DNA from: Aliiroseovarius lamellibrachiae
Lineage (GTDB): Bacteria > Pseudomonadota > Alphaproteobacteria > Rhodobacterales > Rhodobacteraceae
Assembly (NCBI RefSeq): GCF_018599245.1
Contig: NZ_JAHEVJ010000010.1
Location: 62,001-126,000, forward strand
DNA: 64,000 nt
Direction: 5' to 3'
Both the position numbers and the translations under genes were made by a program. Below the pieces are notes generated by a model. The model did not search any database. It was not told where the DNA came from and worked only from the letters and a program-made list of their open reading frames with translations. This document shows positions 56,501-64,000 of the stretch, in pieces (position 1 is the first letter of the stretch; every line of letters starts with the position of its first letter).

Positions 56501-57090
56501 AACCGCGCCACTTCCAGCCCGGTCAGATCACGCACCCCCACATCAACCAGACGCAGACGCGGGATCCCATGCGGGCTGATGCCAAGATCCACACGGTGCA
56601 AAGATAAATCAGCGCGGTCCGTTTGGGCATTGATCCCAGCCTCGATCCGCTCTGTCATCCAATTTGGCAGCGACACCACCCGCCCGGTCATGGACATTGA
56701 CAGTATCACAACGAATAAAATCGCAAGCAAAATCAACAAGATCGACCAAATACTGACATGCCATTTCAAGCGGCGGCGTCGGCGGGCCTTGCGTGCGGCG
56801 ATCGGGCACATGGGGCCATCCGGGCCCGGAACAATCACATGATCGTCGAGCGGAAAGCTTGCCGCATCTGCCGTATCCGGCGGCTGAACAATGGGCTCCG
56901 CCTCTGGCAAATCCTCTTCCGGGGGGGCATTGATTGGGACGTCTGCGCCGGTCAACTTGGGCAAATTGGGCAACAGGTGTTCATCCACATCCACAGACGT
57001 GCTTAGAATTGGATCAACAGACCCAAGGGGATCCTCCGGCACTTTCCCCGGTTTTTTTCCCGTCTGATCGGTTTTATTGCCCTGGCTCAT
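53527..57090 (-). CDS. Large AsmA/DUF3971-like inner-membrane protein
   Basis: A 1187-residue protein. A cytoplasmic N-terminal part of about 110 residues is acidic and Pro-rich, then a basic run (ARKARRRRRLKWH) leads to a single hydrophobic helix (VSIWSILLILLAILFVVILSMSM). The long periplasmic portion is beta-rich with repeated LTGSG, GxxxLDG and ARIEGQAYLRG units, and ends with an AsmA-like C-terminal domain (ISFTDVEARFRLDPDKVTIYRSSAAGHSMGISMDGYYHLGTG). Relatives (TamB/YhdP/AsmA) ferry phospholipids to the outer membrane; that role is inferred. The start at 57090 lies after GAAGGG; a longer frame starts at 57285 but overlaps the peroxiredoxin gene. Confidence 0.85.
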   Translation of the reverse strand: MSQGNKTDQTGKKPGKVPEDPLGSVDPILSTSVDVDEHLLPNLPKLTGADVPINAPPEEDLPEAEPIVQPPDTADAASFPLDDHVIVPGPDGPMCPIAARKARRRRRLKWHVSIWSILLILLAILFVVILSMSMTGRVVSLPNWMTERIEAGINAQTDRADLSLHRVDLGISPHGIPRLRLVDVGVRDLTGLEVARLNAVEGGLRLSDALRGNLKPAWLRLFGAQVTLRRRANGEFDLTFGTGGGATGDLASILDLIDSEFTNGSLADLQDISTEGLTITLEDARSGRLWQVTDGRMKVTHNDEAVDITVSFDVFNQTEELAETVLGFRAFKGRSGASLTATFKNARAVDIAAQSPVLAFLGVVDAPISGALHTVISDAGTIGDLAGTLEFGAGAVRPDPGVEPIEFEGGKVYLDYDPERERLDFTELSVTTDWGEARIEGQAYLRGWDAGWPTEMIGQLDLTSALINPPGVFEAPVALTGGGADFRLRLAPFTLEIGSLSVIQSDLRLTGSGRAAADARGWDAALQLHADKVLPEHVVAFWPIHKTTRTRDWIIKSVFDGQLTNATAAVRLLPGAKPDLSLTAEFSGMHAQVVKGMVPVKDVAGRLSIYNKQLVAAADTGHVQPEGHGAIDLAGTVFVIDDITQKPSPARVDLALRGDVPSALALLDKPPYRIFKTSKTIGADLARGGQFDLTGQVDLVLKPKLAPGEVRYDIAATLRDVVSEKLVPDHQLRLRRATVTAGNSGIELSGQGRLDSAPVTARWVQDLSSPDARGRSQVTGTVTLSDAALRDLNIIAPNGAVQGQAEARFQVDLAADNAPRLSLRSDLKGMGLSIGSLGWSKPKNSTGSLAVDAILSKPAQVTRLDVEAPGLSAQGKVYLSPGGGLDAAQFDRVQLGGWLDAPVTLTGRGAGQPLAISVTGGEVDMRRATLGSGTRGSVPGAVPISLILDRLVISSGITLTQFEGNFVQNNGTSGTFRARVGGGARIKGTAAPQANGTAFRISATDAGAVLRDAGVFKTAHEGQMELILTPGGGKGVYEGELKIKSVDIKNAPAMAELLSAVSVVGLLQQLGGKGISFTDVEARFRLDPDKVTIYRSSAAGHSMGISMDGYYHLGTGQMEMQGVVSPFFIVNSAGRLFARKGEGLIGFNYTLKGTPEAPDVGVNPLSLFTPGMFRDIFRRSPPPKPDQ

Positions 57091-57238
57091 GCCGTGCAAT
57101 CCGCCCTTCTCTGCCCATCGGTCCAAATTTGCAGACGCATTCTTGTCGTCTTGCCTTGGCCTGCTTTCATCTTGCTGCGTTTGCCAGTAAAACGAAAGCC
57201 TTAGTATTGCTAGAGCCCAGCGTAAAGGAAACCAAGAG

Positions 57239-57748
57239 ATGCCGGCACAGCCTCTTGAAATCGGCGCAAACGCGCCAGAGTTCAATCTGCCTCAAGTTGG
57301 GCCACAAACGGACATGCCTGCCATCCCCCTGCCGCGCGCGGCCGCTGGATCAGCGCCGGGGCTGGTGGTTTTGTTCTTCTACCCCAAAGACAACACGCCC
57401 GGCTGCACCAGTGAAGCGCTGGATTTTTCTGCGTTGCTGCCCGACTTTGAAGCCCTGCGCGTGCGGGTCTTCGGCATTTCGAAAGACAGTGTGAAACGGC
57501 ACGAAAATTTCATCGCAAAACACGGGTTGTCCGTGCCGCTCTTGTCCGACGCCCAAACAGAAGTTTGCGAGGCTTACGGCACTTGGGGCGAGAAAATGAA
57601 CTATGGCCGCACCTATATGGGCATCACCCGGACCACATTTTTGATTGACGAAAATGGTGTGATCGCGCGGGTCTGGACCAAGGTGAAGGTGAAGGGCCAC
57701 GCGCAAGAGGTGCTCGAGGCCGCAACAGCCCTGGTTCGGGGGGAATAA
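57239..57748 (+). CDS. bcp: Peroxiredoxin, Bcp/PrxQ type
   Basis: Thiol peroxidase reducing hydrogen and organic peroxides. The 169-residue protein has FFYPKDNTPGCTSEALDF, where the Cys is the peroxidatic one; the partner Cys five residues later in E. coli Bcp is absent (it is Leu here), so a one-Cys mechanism or another resolving partner is needed. VCEAYGTWGEKMNYGRTYMGITRTTFLIDE is also typical. It diverges from the AsmA-like gene and is followed 2 bases later by the DUF455 gene. Confidence 0.92.
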   Translation: MPAQPLEIGANAPEFNLPQVGPQTDMPAIPLPRAAAGSAPGLVVLFFYPKDNTPGCTSEALDFSALLPDFEALRVRVFGISKDSVKRHENFIAKHGLSVPLLSDAQTEVCEAYGTWGEKMNYGRTYMGITRTTFLIDENGVIARVWTKVKVKGHAQEVLEAATALVRGE

Positions 57749-57750
57749 TC

Positions 57751-58599
57751 ATGTCCACGCTCAGCAAACCCTTGGCAGAAATGGCAAATGACGTCTTGCG
57801 CACCGCAGATGGGCGGGCAAAGGCGGCCCTGTCCCGTCAATATGCCCGCGACTGGTTTGCCGCGCGTGAAGACGGCGATTTCCCCGATGTGGGACGCGCG
57901 ACCCCGCCCGATTACCCCGCCCGGCCTGACACTCCCGAACTGAAAGACCCCCGCGATGTGCCAAAGCGCAAGCCCGGCACACCAGAAGGGCGCATCGCGC
58001 TGTTACATGCGGTCGCCCACATCGAGCTGAACGCCGTGGACCTGCACTGGGACATTATCGCACGGTTTTCCCACATCAAAATGCCCGCCGGTTTTTTTGA
58101 CGACTGGGTCAAGGCCGCTGATGAAGAAAGCAATCATTTCAACTTGGTATCAGACCGCCTTGAGGCCCTCGGCAGCCATTATGGCGCGCTGGCCGCCCAC
58201 GCGGGCATGTGGCGCGCCGCCGAAGACACCAAAGACGATTTCATGGGCCGATTGGCCGTTGTTCCCATGGTGCTAGAGGCGCGCGGGCTGGATGTCACCC
58301 CCGGCATGATCGAGCTTTTTCGCCGCGCCAAAGACAGTGAAACCGTCGCCGCGATGGAGGTGATTTACGCCGAAGAGGTGGGGCATGTGGCCTATGGATC
58401 AAAATGGTTCCACTTTCTTTGTGGCCGCCATGAGCTTGATCCAAAAGACGAATTCCACCGATTGGTGCGCAAATACTTCCACGGGTTGCTGCGCCCACCC
58501 TTTAATGAAGAAAAACGCGCCGAGGCAGGATTGCCGCCAGATTTCTACTGGCCCCTGACCGAAGAAACACCCGGCAAAAACCGCGGCACACCCGGTTAA
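57751..58599 (+). CDS. DUF455 ferritin-like protein
   Basis: A 282-residue protein with a ferritin-like four-helix core: LLHAVAHIELNAVDLHWDIIARF and VKAADEESNHFNLVSDRLEALGSHYG supply E-x2-H style metal ligands, and later AEEVGHVAYGSKWFHFLCGRH. Together these give two E..ExxH pairs for a di-iron centre. Family DUF455 has no settled reaction. It follows bcp by 2 bases, so an oxidative-stress or iron-oxygen link is plausible but unproved. Confidence 0.87.
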   Translation: MSTLSKPLAEMANDVLRTADGRAKAALSRQYARDWFAAREDGDFPDVGRATPPDYPARPDTPELKDPRDVPKRKPGTPEGRIALLHAVAHIELNAVDLHWDIIARFSHIKMPAGFFDDWVKAADEESNHFNLVSDRLEALGSHYGALAAHAGMWRAAEDTKDDFMGRLAVVPMVLEARGLDVTPGMIELFRRAKDSETVAAMEVIYAEEVGHVAYGSKWFHFLCGRHELDPKDEFHRLVRKYFHGLLRPPFNEEKRAEAGLPPDFYWPLTEETPGKNRGTPG

Positions 58600-58710
58600 C
58601 CTCGGCAAATTCACAAGGCAGGTTTTGGCGCCCCGCACCATCGGCAATATCCCGCGCGTTTCAATGCATTGGCCCGGGAAAACGCAAATTTTCTTGCACC
58701 AATGGGGTCT

Positions 58711-58739
58711 GCGCGCTAAGCACCTCGCGTGCGCTTTTT
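58711..58739 (+). terminator. Weak terminator after DUF455 gene
   Basis: GCGCGC (58711-58716) with GTGCGC (58729-58734), one G-U, over a 12-base loop, followed by TTTTT. The rest of the 218-base gap before the M23 gene shows nothing else I can name. Confidence 0.4.
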
Positions 58740-58817
58740 GGGGGGCGGGTTTTAACGGAACCTGCTGGACAAAAGCGCCAAGGGAAAGGGATTGGCCCAT
58801 CCGGGTCAGGCAATGGT

Positions 58818-60137
58818 GTGAATGTGAAGACACGTCTGATTGACAAGGTTAATCACGCGCTGGAACGGTTTTTTCCGGAACAACGCTTGTTCCTACGATC
58901 TGAGGAGGGCACCCGGTTTATCCGCCTGTCCCCTATGACACAAACACTTGGTTGGATCGGTTCAGCCGCGTTTATCGCTTGGTCCATCATCGCCACTGCG
59001 GTTTTGTTGATGGATTCCATCGGCTCGGGCAATATGCGCGATCAGGCACGCCGCGAAAAACAGCTTTACGAAGAACGTCTTCAGGTTTTGTCAGAAGAGC
59101 GCGACACCCGCGCGAGCGAGGCCGCCTCAGCTCAGGTGCGCTTTAATCTAGCCCTGACTGAAATTTCAGAAATGCAAAGTGAACTGCTGGCCTCTGAAGA
59201 GCGCCGCAAAGAGCTTGAAACCGGGATTGGTGTGATCCAAGGCACCCTGCGCCGCACCATGAGCGAACGTGACGAAGCCCGCGACACCGTTAAAGGGTTG
59301 CAAGTCGCCCAGACCGATGGGACAGCAACCGCCGCCCCAATGCCGCCAGAGGCCCGCAACACCGTTAGCTTTCTGACCACCGCGCTGGAAAACACCGCAG
59401 CCGAGCGGGATCTGATGGCCGGGAAATCCGCCGAGGCGGAGCAATACGCCCAAAGCATGGTTTATGAGACCCGCCTGCGGGATGAACGCAATGACCAGAT
59501 CTTCCGCCAACTCGAAGACGCCGTGACCATTTCGCTTGAACCGCTGGACAATATGTTCCGCAAATCGGGCATGTCTGTGGATCACATCCTAGGACAGATC
59601 AAACGGGGGTATTCGGGCCAAGGTGGCCCCCTGACGCCGATGATCCTGTCGACCCGTGGGGGAACGTTGGATCCAGAGGCCGCCCGCGCCAATGACATCC
59701 TTGGTCAATTGGACCGCATGAACCTTTATCGGATCGCCGCGCAAAAGATGCCGTTCGACATGCCGGTGAAATCCGGCTTTCGCTTTACATCCGGATTTGG
59801 GCGTCGTTGGGGCCGCATGCATTATGGCACCGATTTTGCTGCCCCGATTGGGACACCGATTTACGCCCCTGCGGATGGGGTTGTCACCCACGCTGGGTGG
59901 AGCTCGGGTTATGGCCGTCTGGTCAAGATCCAACATGAGTTCGGCATTGAAACCCGCTATGCGCACCAATCTGCCATTCGCGTGAAAAAAGGCCAAAGGG
60001 TCTCGCGCGGGGATCGAATTGGTGATATTGGAAACTCCGGACGTTCTACTGGCCCACATCTGCATTACGAAGTGCGAGTCGGTGGCAAACCCATCAACCC
60101 GATGATCTACATCAAGGCAGGACAAGATGTTTTCTAA
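58818..60137 (+). CDS. M23 (LytM) peptidase with coiled coil
   Basis: A 439-residue inner-membrane-anchored protein. A transmembrane helix near the N-terminus (LGWIGSAAFIAWSIIATAVLLM) is followed by a long coiled coil (about residues 70-160) and a C-terminal LytM domain. Zinc ligands are in HYGTDFAAPIGTPIYAPADG, and HLHYEVRV at the end; the HxH motif is intact, so the enzyme is likely active on peptidoglycan cross-bridges. The start is GTG (58818), with an in-frame GTG two codons later. It overlaps the bactofilin gene by 11 bases. Confidence 0.92.
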   Translation: MNVKTRLIDKVNHALERFFPEQRLFLRSEEGTRFIRLSPMTQTLGWIGSAAFIAWSIIATAVLLMDSIGSGNMRDQARREKQLYEERLQVLSEERDTRASEAASAQVRFNLALTEISEMQSELLASEERRKELETGIGVIQGTLRRTMSERDEARDTVKGLQVAQTDGTATAAPMPPEARNTVSFLTTALENTAAERDLMAGKSAEAEQYAQSMVYETRLRDERNDQIFRQLEDAVTISLEPLDNMFRKSGMSVDHILGQIKRGYSGQGGPLTPMILSTRGGTLDPEAARANDILGQLDRMNLYRIAAQKMPFDMPVKSGFRFTSGFGRRWGRMHYGTDFAAPIGTPIYAPADGVVTHAGWSSGYGRLVKIQHEFGIETRYAHQSAIRVKKGQRVSRGDRIGDIGNSGRSTGPHLHYEVRVGGKPINPMIYIKAGQDVF

Positions 60138-60621
60138 ATCTAGGATCAACGAGCCTGGCCCGAAAGCCGGCGACAGCGACGCAAAACCAGCAGCGGCTGA
60201 AAAGCCCGCCGTGCCGACCCCCGCAGCCCCGCCTGCGACCCCCAAGGCCAAACCGCCTGCATCCACTTTGTCATCGGACATTGTGATCAAGGGCGACATC
60301 AAATCGACCGGAGACATCATTGTCGAAGGCACCGTTGAAGGCGACATTCGTGCCCATCAGTTGACGGTTGGCGAAGGCGCCACGGTCAAAGGCGAAGTCG
60401 TTGGCGACGATGTGGTGATCAATGGCCGCATCATCGGCCGTTTGCGTGGCCTAAAGGTCCGGCTCACCTCTAGCGCGCGGGTTGAGGGTGACATCATCCA
60501 TAAGACCATCGCAATTGAAAGCGGCGCGCATTTCGAAGGCACCGTTCAGCGTCAGGATGACCCATTGGGCGGCGGAACAAAATCCTTACCCCCTATGCCG
60601 AAGCCTGCTGCAAAAGAGTAA
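60127..60621 (+). CDS. Bactofilin
   Basis: A polymer-forming cytoskeletal protein of 164 residues. It has a Pro/Ala-rich N-terminal tail (about 1-50), then a beta-helix core with regular repeats: IVIKGDIKSTGDIIVEGTVEGDIRAHQLTVGEGATVKGEVVGDDVVINGRIIGRLRG. A Pro-rich end follows. It overlaps the M23 peptidase by 11 bases; bactofilins commonly scaffold LytM peptidases at sites of cell-shape control, so joint work is likely. Confidence 0.93.
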   Translation: MFSKSRINEPGPKAGDSDAKPAAAEKPAVPTPAAPPATPKAKPPASTLSSDIVIKGDIKSTGDIIVEGTVEGDIRAHQLTVGEGATVKGEVVGDDVVINGRIIGRLRGLKVRLTSSARVEGDIIHKTIAIESGAHFEGTVQRQDDPLGGGTKSLPPMPKPAAKE

Positions 60622-60650
60622 AGAAAACAATACCTTCACTCATAAAAGAG

Positions 60651-60684
60651 GCCGCTGACGGGATGATCCGACAGCGGCTTTTTT
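60651..60684 (+). terminator. Terminator after the bactofilin gene
   Basis: GCCGCTG (60651-60657) with CAGCGGC (60672-60678), plus an inner CGG/CCG pair, followed by six T residues. Confidence 0.85.
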
Positions 60685-60708
60685 GGTCTGTGAAACCAAT
60701 TTCCAGGC

Positions 60709-61497
60709 TTAGTCATCAAAGCTCATCGAACGGCGATAGAGGTGCCAGGTGGCATGGCCAAGCACAGGCATGATCACAAAAAGCCCAAGGAAAAACGGCA
60801 GCATGGCGAGAACCATCAGCACCGTAATAACAGCCCCCCACGCGAGCATCGGGATCAGGTTTTGTATCACCAATTGGAACGATGAAATCATCGCCGTGAT
60901 GAAATCAAGTTCGCGATCCAACAAAAGCGGCAGGCTGGTCACGGTGATCGAAAAGGCAATGAACGCCATGCCGCCACCGACTGCGGACCCCACCAGCAAC
61001 ATGGTAATCCCATTGCGATTGAGCAACGCCTCGCGCCAGTCAGAGGTGATATTGGTCAGCGGCTCCAGCCCCATGAACAGCGTAAACACCAGATGCGCCA
61101 CAAAGACCCAGAACATAAAGCCCATGATCAAAACCATGGCGATAGAGGGGAACTGACGATCCTTTTGGTTGACCACAGCACCCAGGATTTTCGCCCAGTC
61201 CAGCTCTTCTCCGGTCTCGATTCGTCGGCTGACTTCATAAAGCCCAACGGCCAGAAAAGGTGCCAGTAGCGGAAAGCCAAGCCCCACTGGAATAATCCAA
61301 TAGCTCTGTTCCAATACACCCAATTCAAGGTAAATGACGATCCCGCCAATCACGTAAAACAGGGCAAAAAACAACCCAAAGGCCGGGGCGGATTTGAAAT
61401 CTGACCAGCCCGCGCGCAGGGCCGCACCGATATCGCCAAAGGTTACCTGTCCAATTGTCGGCGGCACCGAGGCCTCCGGATGTGTCACATCTGTCAT
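60709..61497 (-). CDS. DUF2189 membrane protein
   Basis: A 262-residue protein with about six transmembrane segments. The conserved DUF2189 start is VTFGDIGAALRAGWSDFKSAPAFGLFFALFYVIGG, then PFLAVGLYEVSRRIETGEELDWAKIL and later FITAMISSFQLVIQNLIPMLAWGAVI, all seen in this family. Function unknown. The ATG before TDVTHPEASV follows GGAGAG; 24 open codons upstream lack a site. Converges with bactofilin. Confidence 0.85.
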   Translation of the reverse strand: MTDVTHPEASVPPTIGQVTFGDIGAALRAGWSDFKSAPAFGLFFALFYVIGGIVIYLELGVLEQSYWIIPVGLGFPLLAPFLAVGLYEVSRRIETGEELDWAKILGAVVNQKDRQFPSIAMVLIMGFMFWVFVAHLVFTLFMGLEPLTNITSDWREALLNRNGITMLLVGSAVGGGMAFIAFSITVTSLPLLLDRELDFITAMISSFQLVIQNLIPMLAWGAVITVLMVLAMLPFFLGLFVIMPVLGHATWHLYRRSMSFDD

Positions 61498-61684
61498 TCT
61501 CTCTCCCAATACGCTTTGTTTATGTTTCTGTTTTCGCGCGTAAAGAGAGTGTTGCGCCTTGCGGGCCATGCGTCAAGATTATGAACATGTGAATTTCCGC
61601 AGGCCCGCCAATTCTCTGTCCATAATCCCTTTCCGACACAAAAAAGGGGCCCGTGGGCCCCAAATTTTTGCGATGTTGATCCGA

Positions 61685-62812
61685 TCAGTCTTCGGCGTTG
61701 GCTTCGGCACGGGATTTGCCTGCCACGTCTTGCGCCAAAACGGCCGCCATGAACGCGTCCAGATCGCCGTCCAGTACACCTTTGGTGTCAGACGTTTCAT
61801 GCCCCGTACGCAGATCTTTGACCATCTGGTATGGCTGAAGAACATAGGACCGAATTTGGTTGCCCCAACCCGCGTCCCCCTTGTTTTCATGGGCTTCGTT
61901 GATGGCGGCGTTCCGTTTGTCGAGCTCCATTTGATAAAGCCGAGATTTCAGGGCCTTCATGGCAATGTCACGGTTTTGGTGCTGCGATTTCTCGGATGAG
62001 GTCACAACAATCCCGGTGGGGTGGTGGGTGATCCGAACCGCAGAGTCGGTGGTGTTTACGTGCTGGCCCCCGGCCCCGGACGACCGATATGTATCAATGC
62101 GAATATCGGCTGGGTTCACATCAATTTCAATATTGTCATCCACCACCGGATAGACCCAGATCGAGCTAAAGGATGTGTGGCGTTTGGCGGCGCTGTCATA
62201 GGGCGAAATGCGCACCAAACGGTGCACTCCGCTTTCCGATTTCAGCCAGCCATATGCATTATGGCCCGAGATTTTATACGACGCGGATTTGATCCCCGCC
62301 TCTTCGCCAGCACTTTCCGATTGCAGTTCAACTTTATATCCGTGCGCCTCAGCCCAGCGGACATACATGCGTGCAAGCATCGAGGCCCAGTCACAGCTTT
62401 CGGTGCCGCCCGCACCTGAGTTGATCTCGAGGAAGGTGTCATTGCCGTCCGCTTCACCATCAAGCAGCGCTTCCAATTCCGCCGCAGCCGCCTTTTCCAC
62501 CAACACCTTCAAGGCCCCTTCGGCATCGGCCACAACCTCTGCGTCGTCTTCCATTTCACCAAGCTCAATCAGGTCAATATTGTCCTGAAGCTCTTGCGCC
62601 ATGGCTTTGTAATTGTTGACCGCATCCAAAAGCGACTGGCGTTCACGCATCAGCTTTTGCGCGCGCTCTGGGTCATTCCACAGATCAGGATCCTCGGTCA
62701 TGGCATTGAACTCTTCCAACCGATGTTCGGCGGTCTCCCACCCAATGCGCTGGCGCAGCAAGGCCAAGGATTTCTCGGTCGCATCTACGTTGTTCTGAGC
62801 CTCTGCCCGCAT
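61685..62812 (-). CDS. prfB: Peptide chain release factor 2
   Basis: Recognises UGA and UAA. The 375-residue protein is one continuous frame: no in-frame UGA near codon 26, so there is no programmed frameshift, as in other Rhodobacteraceae. It holds GGQ in [24 protein letters not shown] and the domain start INSGAGGTESCDWASMLARMY. It is the third member, with RF1 and PrmC, of the termination set in this window. No clear terminator was seen after it. Confidence 0.96.
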   Translation of the reverse strand: MRAEAQNNVDATEKSLALLRQRIGWETAEHRLEEFNAMTEDPDLWNDPERAQKLMRERQSLLDAVNNYKAMAQELQDNIDLIELGEMEDDAEVVADAEGALKVLVEKAAAAELEALLDGEADGNDTFLEINSGAGGTESCDWASMLARMYVRWAEAHGYKVELQSESAGEEAGIKSASYKISGHNAYGWLKSESGVHRLVRISPYDSAAKRHTSFSSIWVYPVVDDNIEIDVNPADIRIDTYRSSGAGGQHVNTTDSAVRITHHPTGIVVTSSEKSQHQNRDIAMKALKSRLYQMELDKRNAAINEAHENKGDAGWGNQIRSYVLQPYQMVKDLRTGHETSDTKGVLDGDLDAFMAAVLAQDVAGKSRAEANAED

Positions 62813-62961
62813 GGGTCCGTCCCTTGTTCATGACTTTGACCCTCGCAATATCAATCGCGGTGGAAATGGGCAAGAGAGGACCGCACCGCGCGCAATTTCC
62901 TGGAAAGGTTGCACCGCGGATTTGTGCGCCACTCTTCCACTTTTGGAAAAAATATCTCGGT

Positions 62962-62977
62962 GTAAGCCAATCTTAAC
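62962..62977. promoter_or_regulatory. CtrA-like site upstream of the chemotaxis operon
   Basis: GTAA-N7-TTAAC, one base from the CtrA consensus TTAA-N7-TTAA, 87 bases before the STAS gene. CtrA governs motility and chemotaxis genes in Rhodobacteraceae. Weak because the first half is imperfect. Confidence 0.4.
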
Positions 62978-63063
62978 TCTCCCTGTCCTACATATTTCTA
63001 CACCGGATTTTTGAAAGGGCATCTTGTGACAGTGAATTGCGCACATGCCATCAGGGGACAGTT

Positions 63064-63345
63064 ATGAGCGGCACAAACCTTACTCTCAACGCAAAACTTG
63101 ATCTTCGCGCGGCCGACCCGCTGAAAGAGAATATTTTGGCATACCGCGGCCAGGATCTGACACTGGATGCGAAAGAGGTCACCCAACTGGGCGCTCTCTG
63201 TCTTCAGGTCATCCGGTCTGCCGCAAAAACATGGGCCCAAGATGGGAAAACATTAACCTTTTCCAACGCATCACTGGAATGTGCTGAGCAACTCAATTTG
63301 CTGGGCTTCAACTCTGACACCATCAGTAAATGGGAGGCCGCATAA
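63064..63345 (+). CDS. STAS-domain protein of chemotaxis operon
   Basis: A 93-residue single STAS domain: LDLRAADPLKENILAYRGQDLTLDAKEVTQLGALCLQVIRSAAKTW, followed by the TFSNASLECAEQLNLLGF helix. It resembles anti-sigma antagonist or chemotaxis STAS proteins found first in alphaproteobacterial che operons. The Ser of classic anti-sigma antagonists is replaced in the loop (QLGAL), so phosphorylation control is uncertain. The ATG at 63064 has a GGGGA site. Followed 2 bases later by cheY. Confidence 0.85.
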   Translation: MSGTNLTLNAKLDLRAADPLKENILAYRGQDLTLDAKEVTQLGALCLQVIRSAAKTWAQDGKTLTFSNASLECAEQLNLLGFNSDTISKWEAA

Positions 63346-63347
63346 AC

Positions 63348-63710
63348 ATGCAAGTTCTGGCCGTTGATGATTCACGAACAATGCGCGATATGGTGCGACT
63401 AACACTGACGGGTGCAGGAATTGATGCACATCTCGCCGAAGATGGCGTGCATGGGCTTGAGGTCCTAGACGAAATGACACCCCCAGACGCGATTATCACA
63501 GATATCAATATGCCGCGGATGGACGGATTTGGGTTCATCGACGCCGTACGGTCCCAAGAAAAATATCGAGGCATTCCAATTCTGGTGCTCACCACAGAAA
63601 GCGCGGACGACATGAAAACCCGTGCCCGCCAAGCTGGTGCAACCGGATGGATTGTCAAACCATTTGACCCGCAAAAACTGGTCAAAGCTCTGAAAATGGT
63701 AGCGGGGTAA
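63348..63710 (+). CDS. cheY: Chemotaxis response regulator CheY
   Basis: A 120-residue stand-alone receiver. Acid pocket DD at residues 7-8, phosphorylated Asp 52 in AIITDINMPRMDG, Thr 82-83 in VLTTES and Lys 104 in IVKPFDP are all intact. It would bind the flagellar switch when phosphorylated by CheA, which follows. The ATG before QVLAVDD follows GGGAGG. Gap to cheA 5 bases. Confidence 0.95.
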   Translation: MQVLAVDDSRTMRDMVRLTLTGAGIDAHLAEDGVHGLEVLDEMTPPDAIITDINMPRMDGFGFIDAVRSQEKYRGIPILVLTTESADDMKTRARQAGATGWIVKPFDPQKLVKALKMVAG

Positions 63711-63715
63711 GGCTC

Positions 63716-64000
63716 ATGTCAGATCCTATGGCAGAAATCAAAGCGTCATTTTTTATCGAATGCGATGAACTTCTCGAAAGCTTGCAAGACGGCTTGCAAT
63801 TGATGGATGAGGGCGAAGCCGATAGCGAAACGGTCAATGTTGTGTTTCGCGCGGTTCATTCGATCAAAGGTGGCGCGGGGGCATTTGGCCTCGATGATCT
63901 TGTAAAATTTGCACACCGATTTGAAACGGCCATGGATGATGTCCGCTCCGATAAGTTGGAGGCGACGCATGATGTGCTCAAACTGTTTTTCCAGTGCGGC
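63716..64000 (+). CDS. cheA: Chemotaxis histidine kinase CheA, N-terminal part
   Basis: The first 95 residues, cut by the window end. They form a CheA HPt domain: FFIECDELLESLQDGLQLMDEGE, then FRAVHSIKGGAGAFGLDDLVKFAHRFETAMDDVR. The phosphoacceptor is His 48. It follows cheY by 5 bases, giving the common STAS-cheY-cheA start of an alphaproteobacterial che operon. Confidence 0.94.
   Translation, partial: MSDPMAEIKASFFIECDELLESLQDGLQLMDEGEADSETVNVVFRAVHSIKGGAGAFGLDDLVKFAHRFETAMDDVRSDKLEATHDVLKLFFQCG

Noticed and set aside
61685-62812. Programmed frameshift in prfB
   Set aside because: The frame is continuous from the ATG, without an early in-frame UGA.
1-64000. CRISPR arrays, insertion sequences, phage genes
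   Set aside because: No regular repeat-spacer series, transposase or phage structural gene was seen on either strand.

Overview
The window is an ordinary-looking stretch of chromosome from an alphaproteobacterium, most likely the Rhodobacteraceae (Roseobacter group). Evidence: a SUV3-like helicase abutting an S4 RNA-binding gene, a B12-dependent class II ribonucleotide reductase (nrdJ), cobK/cbiD beside cobA/cobB, an alphaproteobacterial LexA box (GAAC-N7-GAAC) before uvrA, an RF2 gene without the frameshift site, and DUF4167, DUF2852, DUF2189, DUF1499 and bactofilin genes. I see no prophage, insertion sequence, CRISPR array or secondary-metabolite cluster. Both ends cut genes: an S4-domain gene at base 1 and cheA at base 64000.

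Layout. 1-5.2 kb: S4 protein, SUV3-like helicase, TPR protein, SCP2 protein, lysophospholipase-like hydrolase. 5.2-8.9 kb: zwf-pgl-pgi glucose-oxidation operon (minus strand) behind a perfect LacI-type palindrome. 9-12.4 kb: a ureohydrolase, an HNH protein preceded by a multi-hairpin leader or small-RNA candidate, a carboxylesterase and an AlkA-type glycosylase. 12.4-16.5 kb: cobK and cbiD (minus) diverging from cobA and cobB (plus). 16.5-24.5 kb: MFS carrier, two unknown proteins, glnE, YbaK, and DUF2852, RDD and bpt genes. 24.7-27.3 kb: acetolactate synthase operon with a leader peptide rich in Leu/Val/Ile codons and an attenuator. 27.3-32.5 kb: a divergent cold-shock-like protein, nrdJ with an NrdR box, tRNA-Pro(UGG). 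32.6-38.8 kb: DUF192, double cold-shock protein, pdxH, fabI, gpt, DUF4167, prmC-prfA. 38.8-44 kb: small secreted protein overlapping DUF1499, a second ureohydrolase, M20 amidohydrolase, mazG, iron-binding protein. 44-50 kb: Nudix gene and uvrA, rhodanese, ArsR/SRPBCC pair, lpdA. 50-64 kb: DUF924, MFS, queA, a large AsmA-like protein, peroxiredoxin, DUF455, M23 peptidase-bactofilin pair, DUF2189, prfB, and the start of a chemotaxis operon (STAS-cheY-cheA).

How the genes fit together. Cobalamin synthesis sits in the same region as a B12-dependent nucleotide reductase. The Entner-Doudoroff/pentose-phosphate entry genes form one operon. Both class I release factors and the PrmC methylase that modifies them lie here. 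The most interesting material is regulatory rather than protein-coding: the ilv attenuator, a possible structured RNA before the HNH gene, a sulfide-type ATTC-N8-GAAT site before the rhodanese, paired operators before the iron-binding protein, DUF2852 and ArsR genes, and a 670-base untranslated region upstream of nrdJ with DnaA-box-like sites. I did not find a clearly new multi-gene system.
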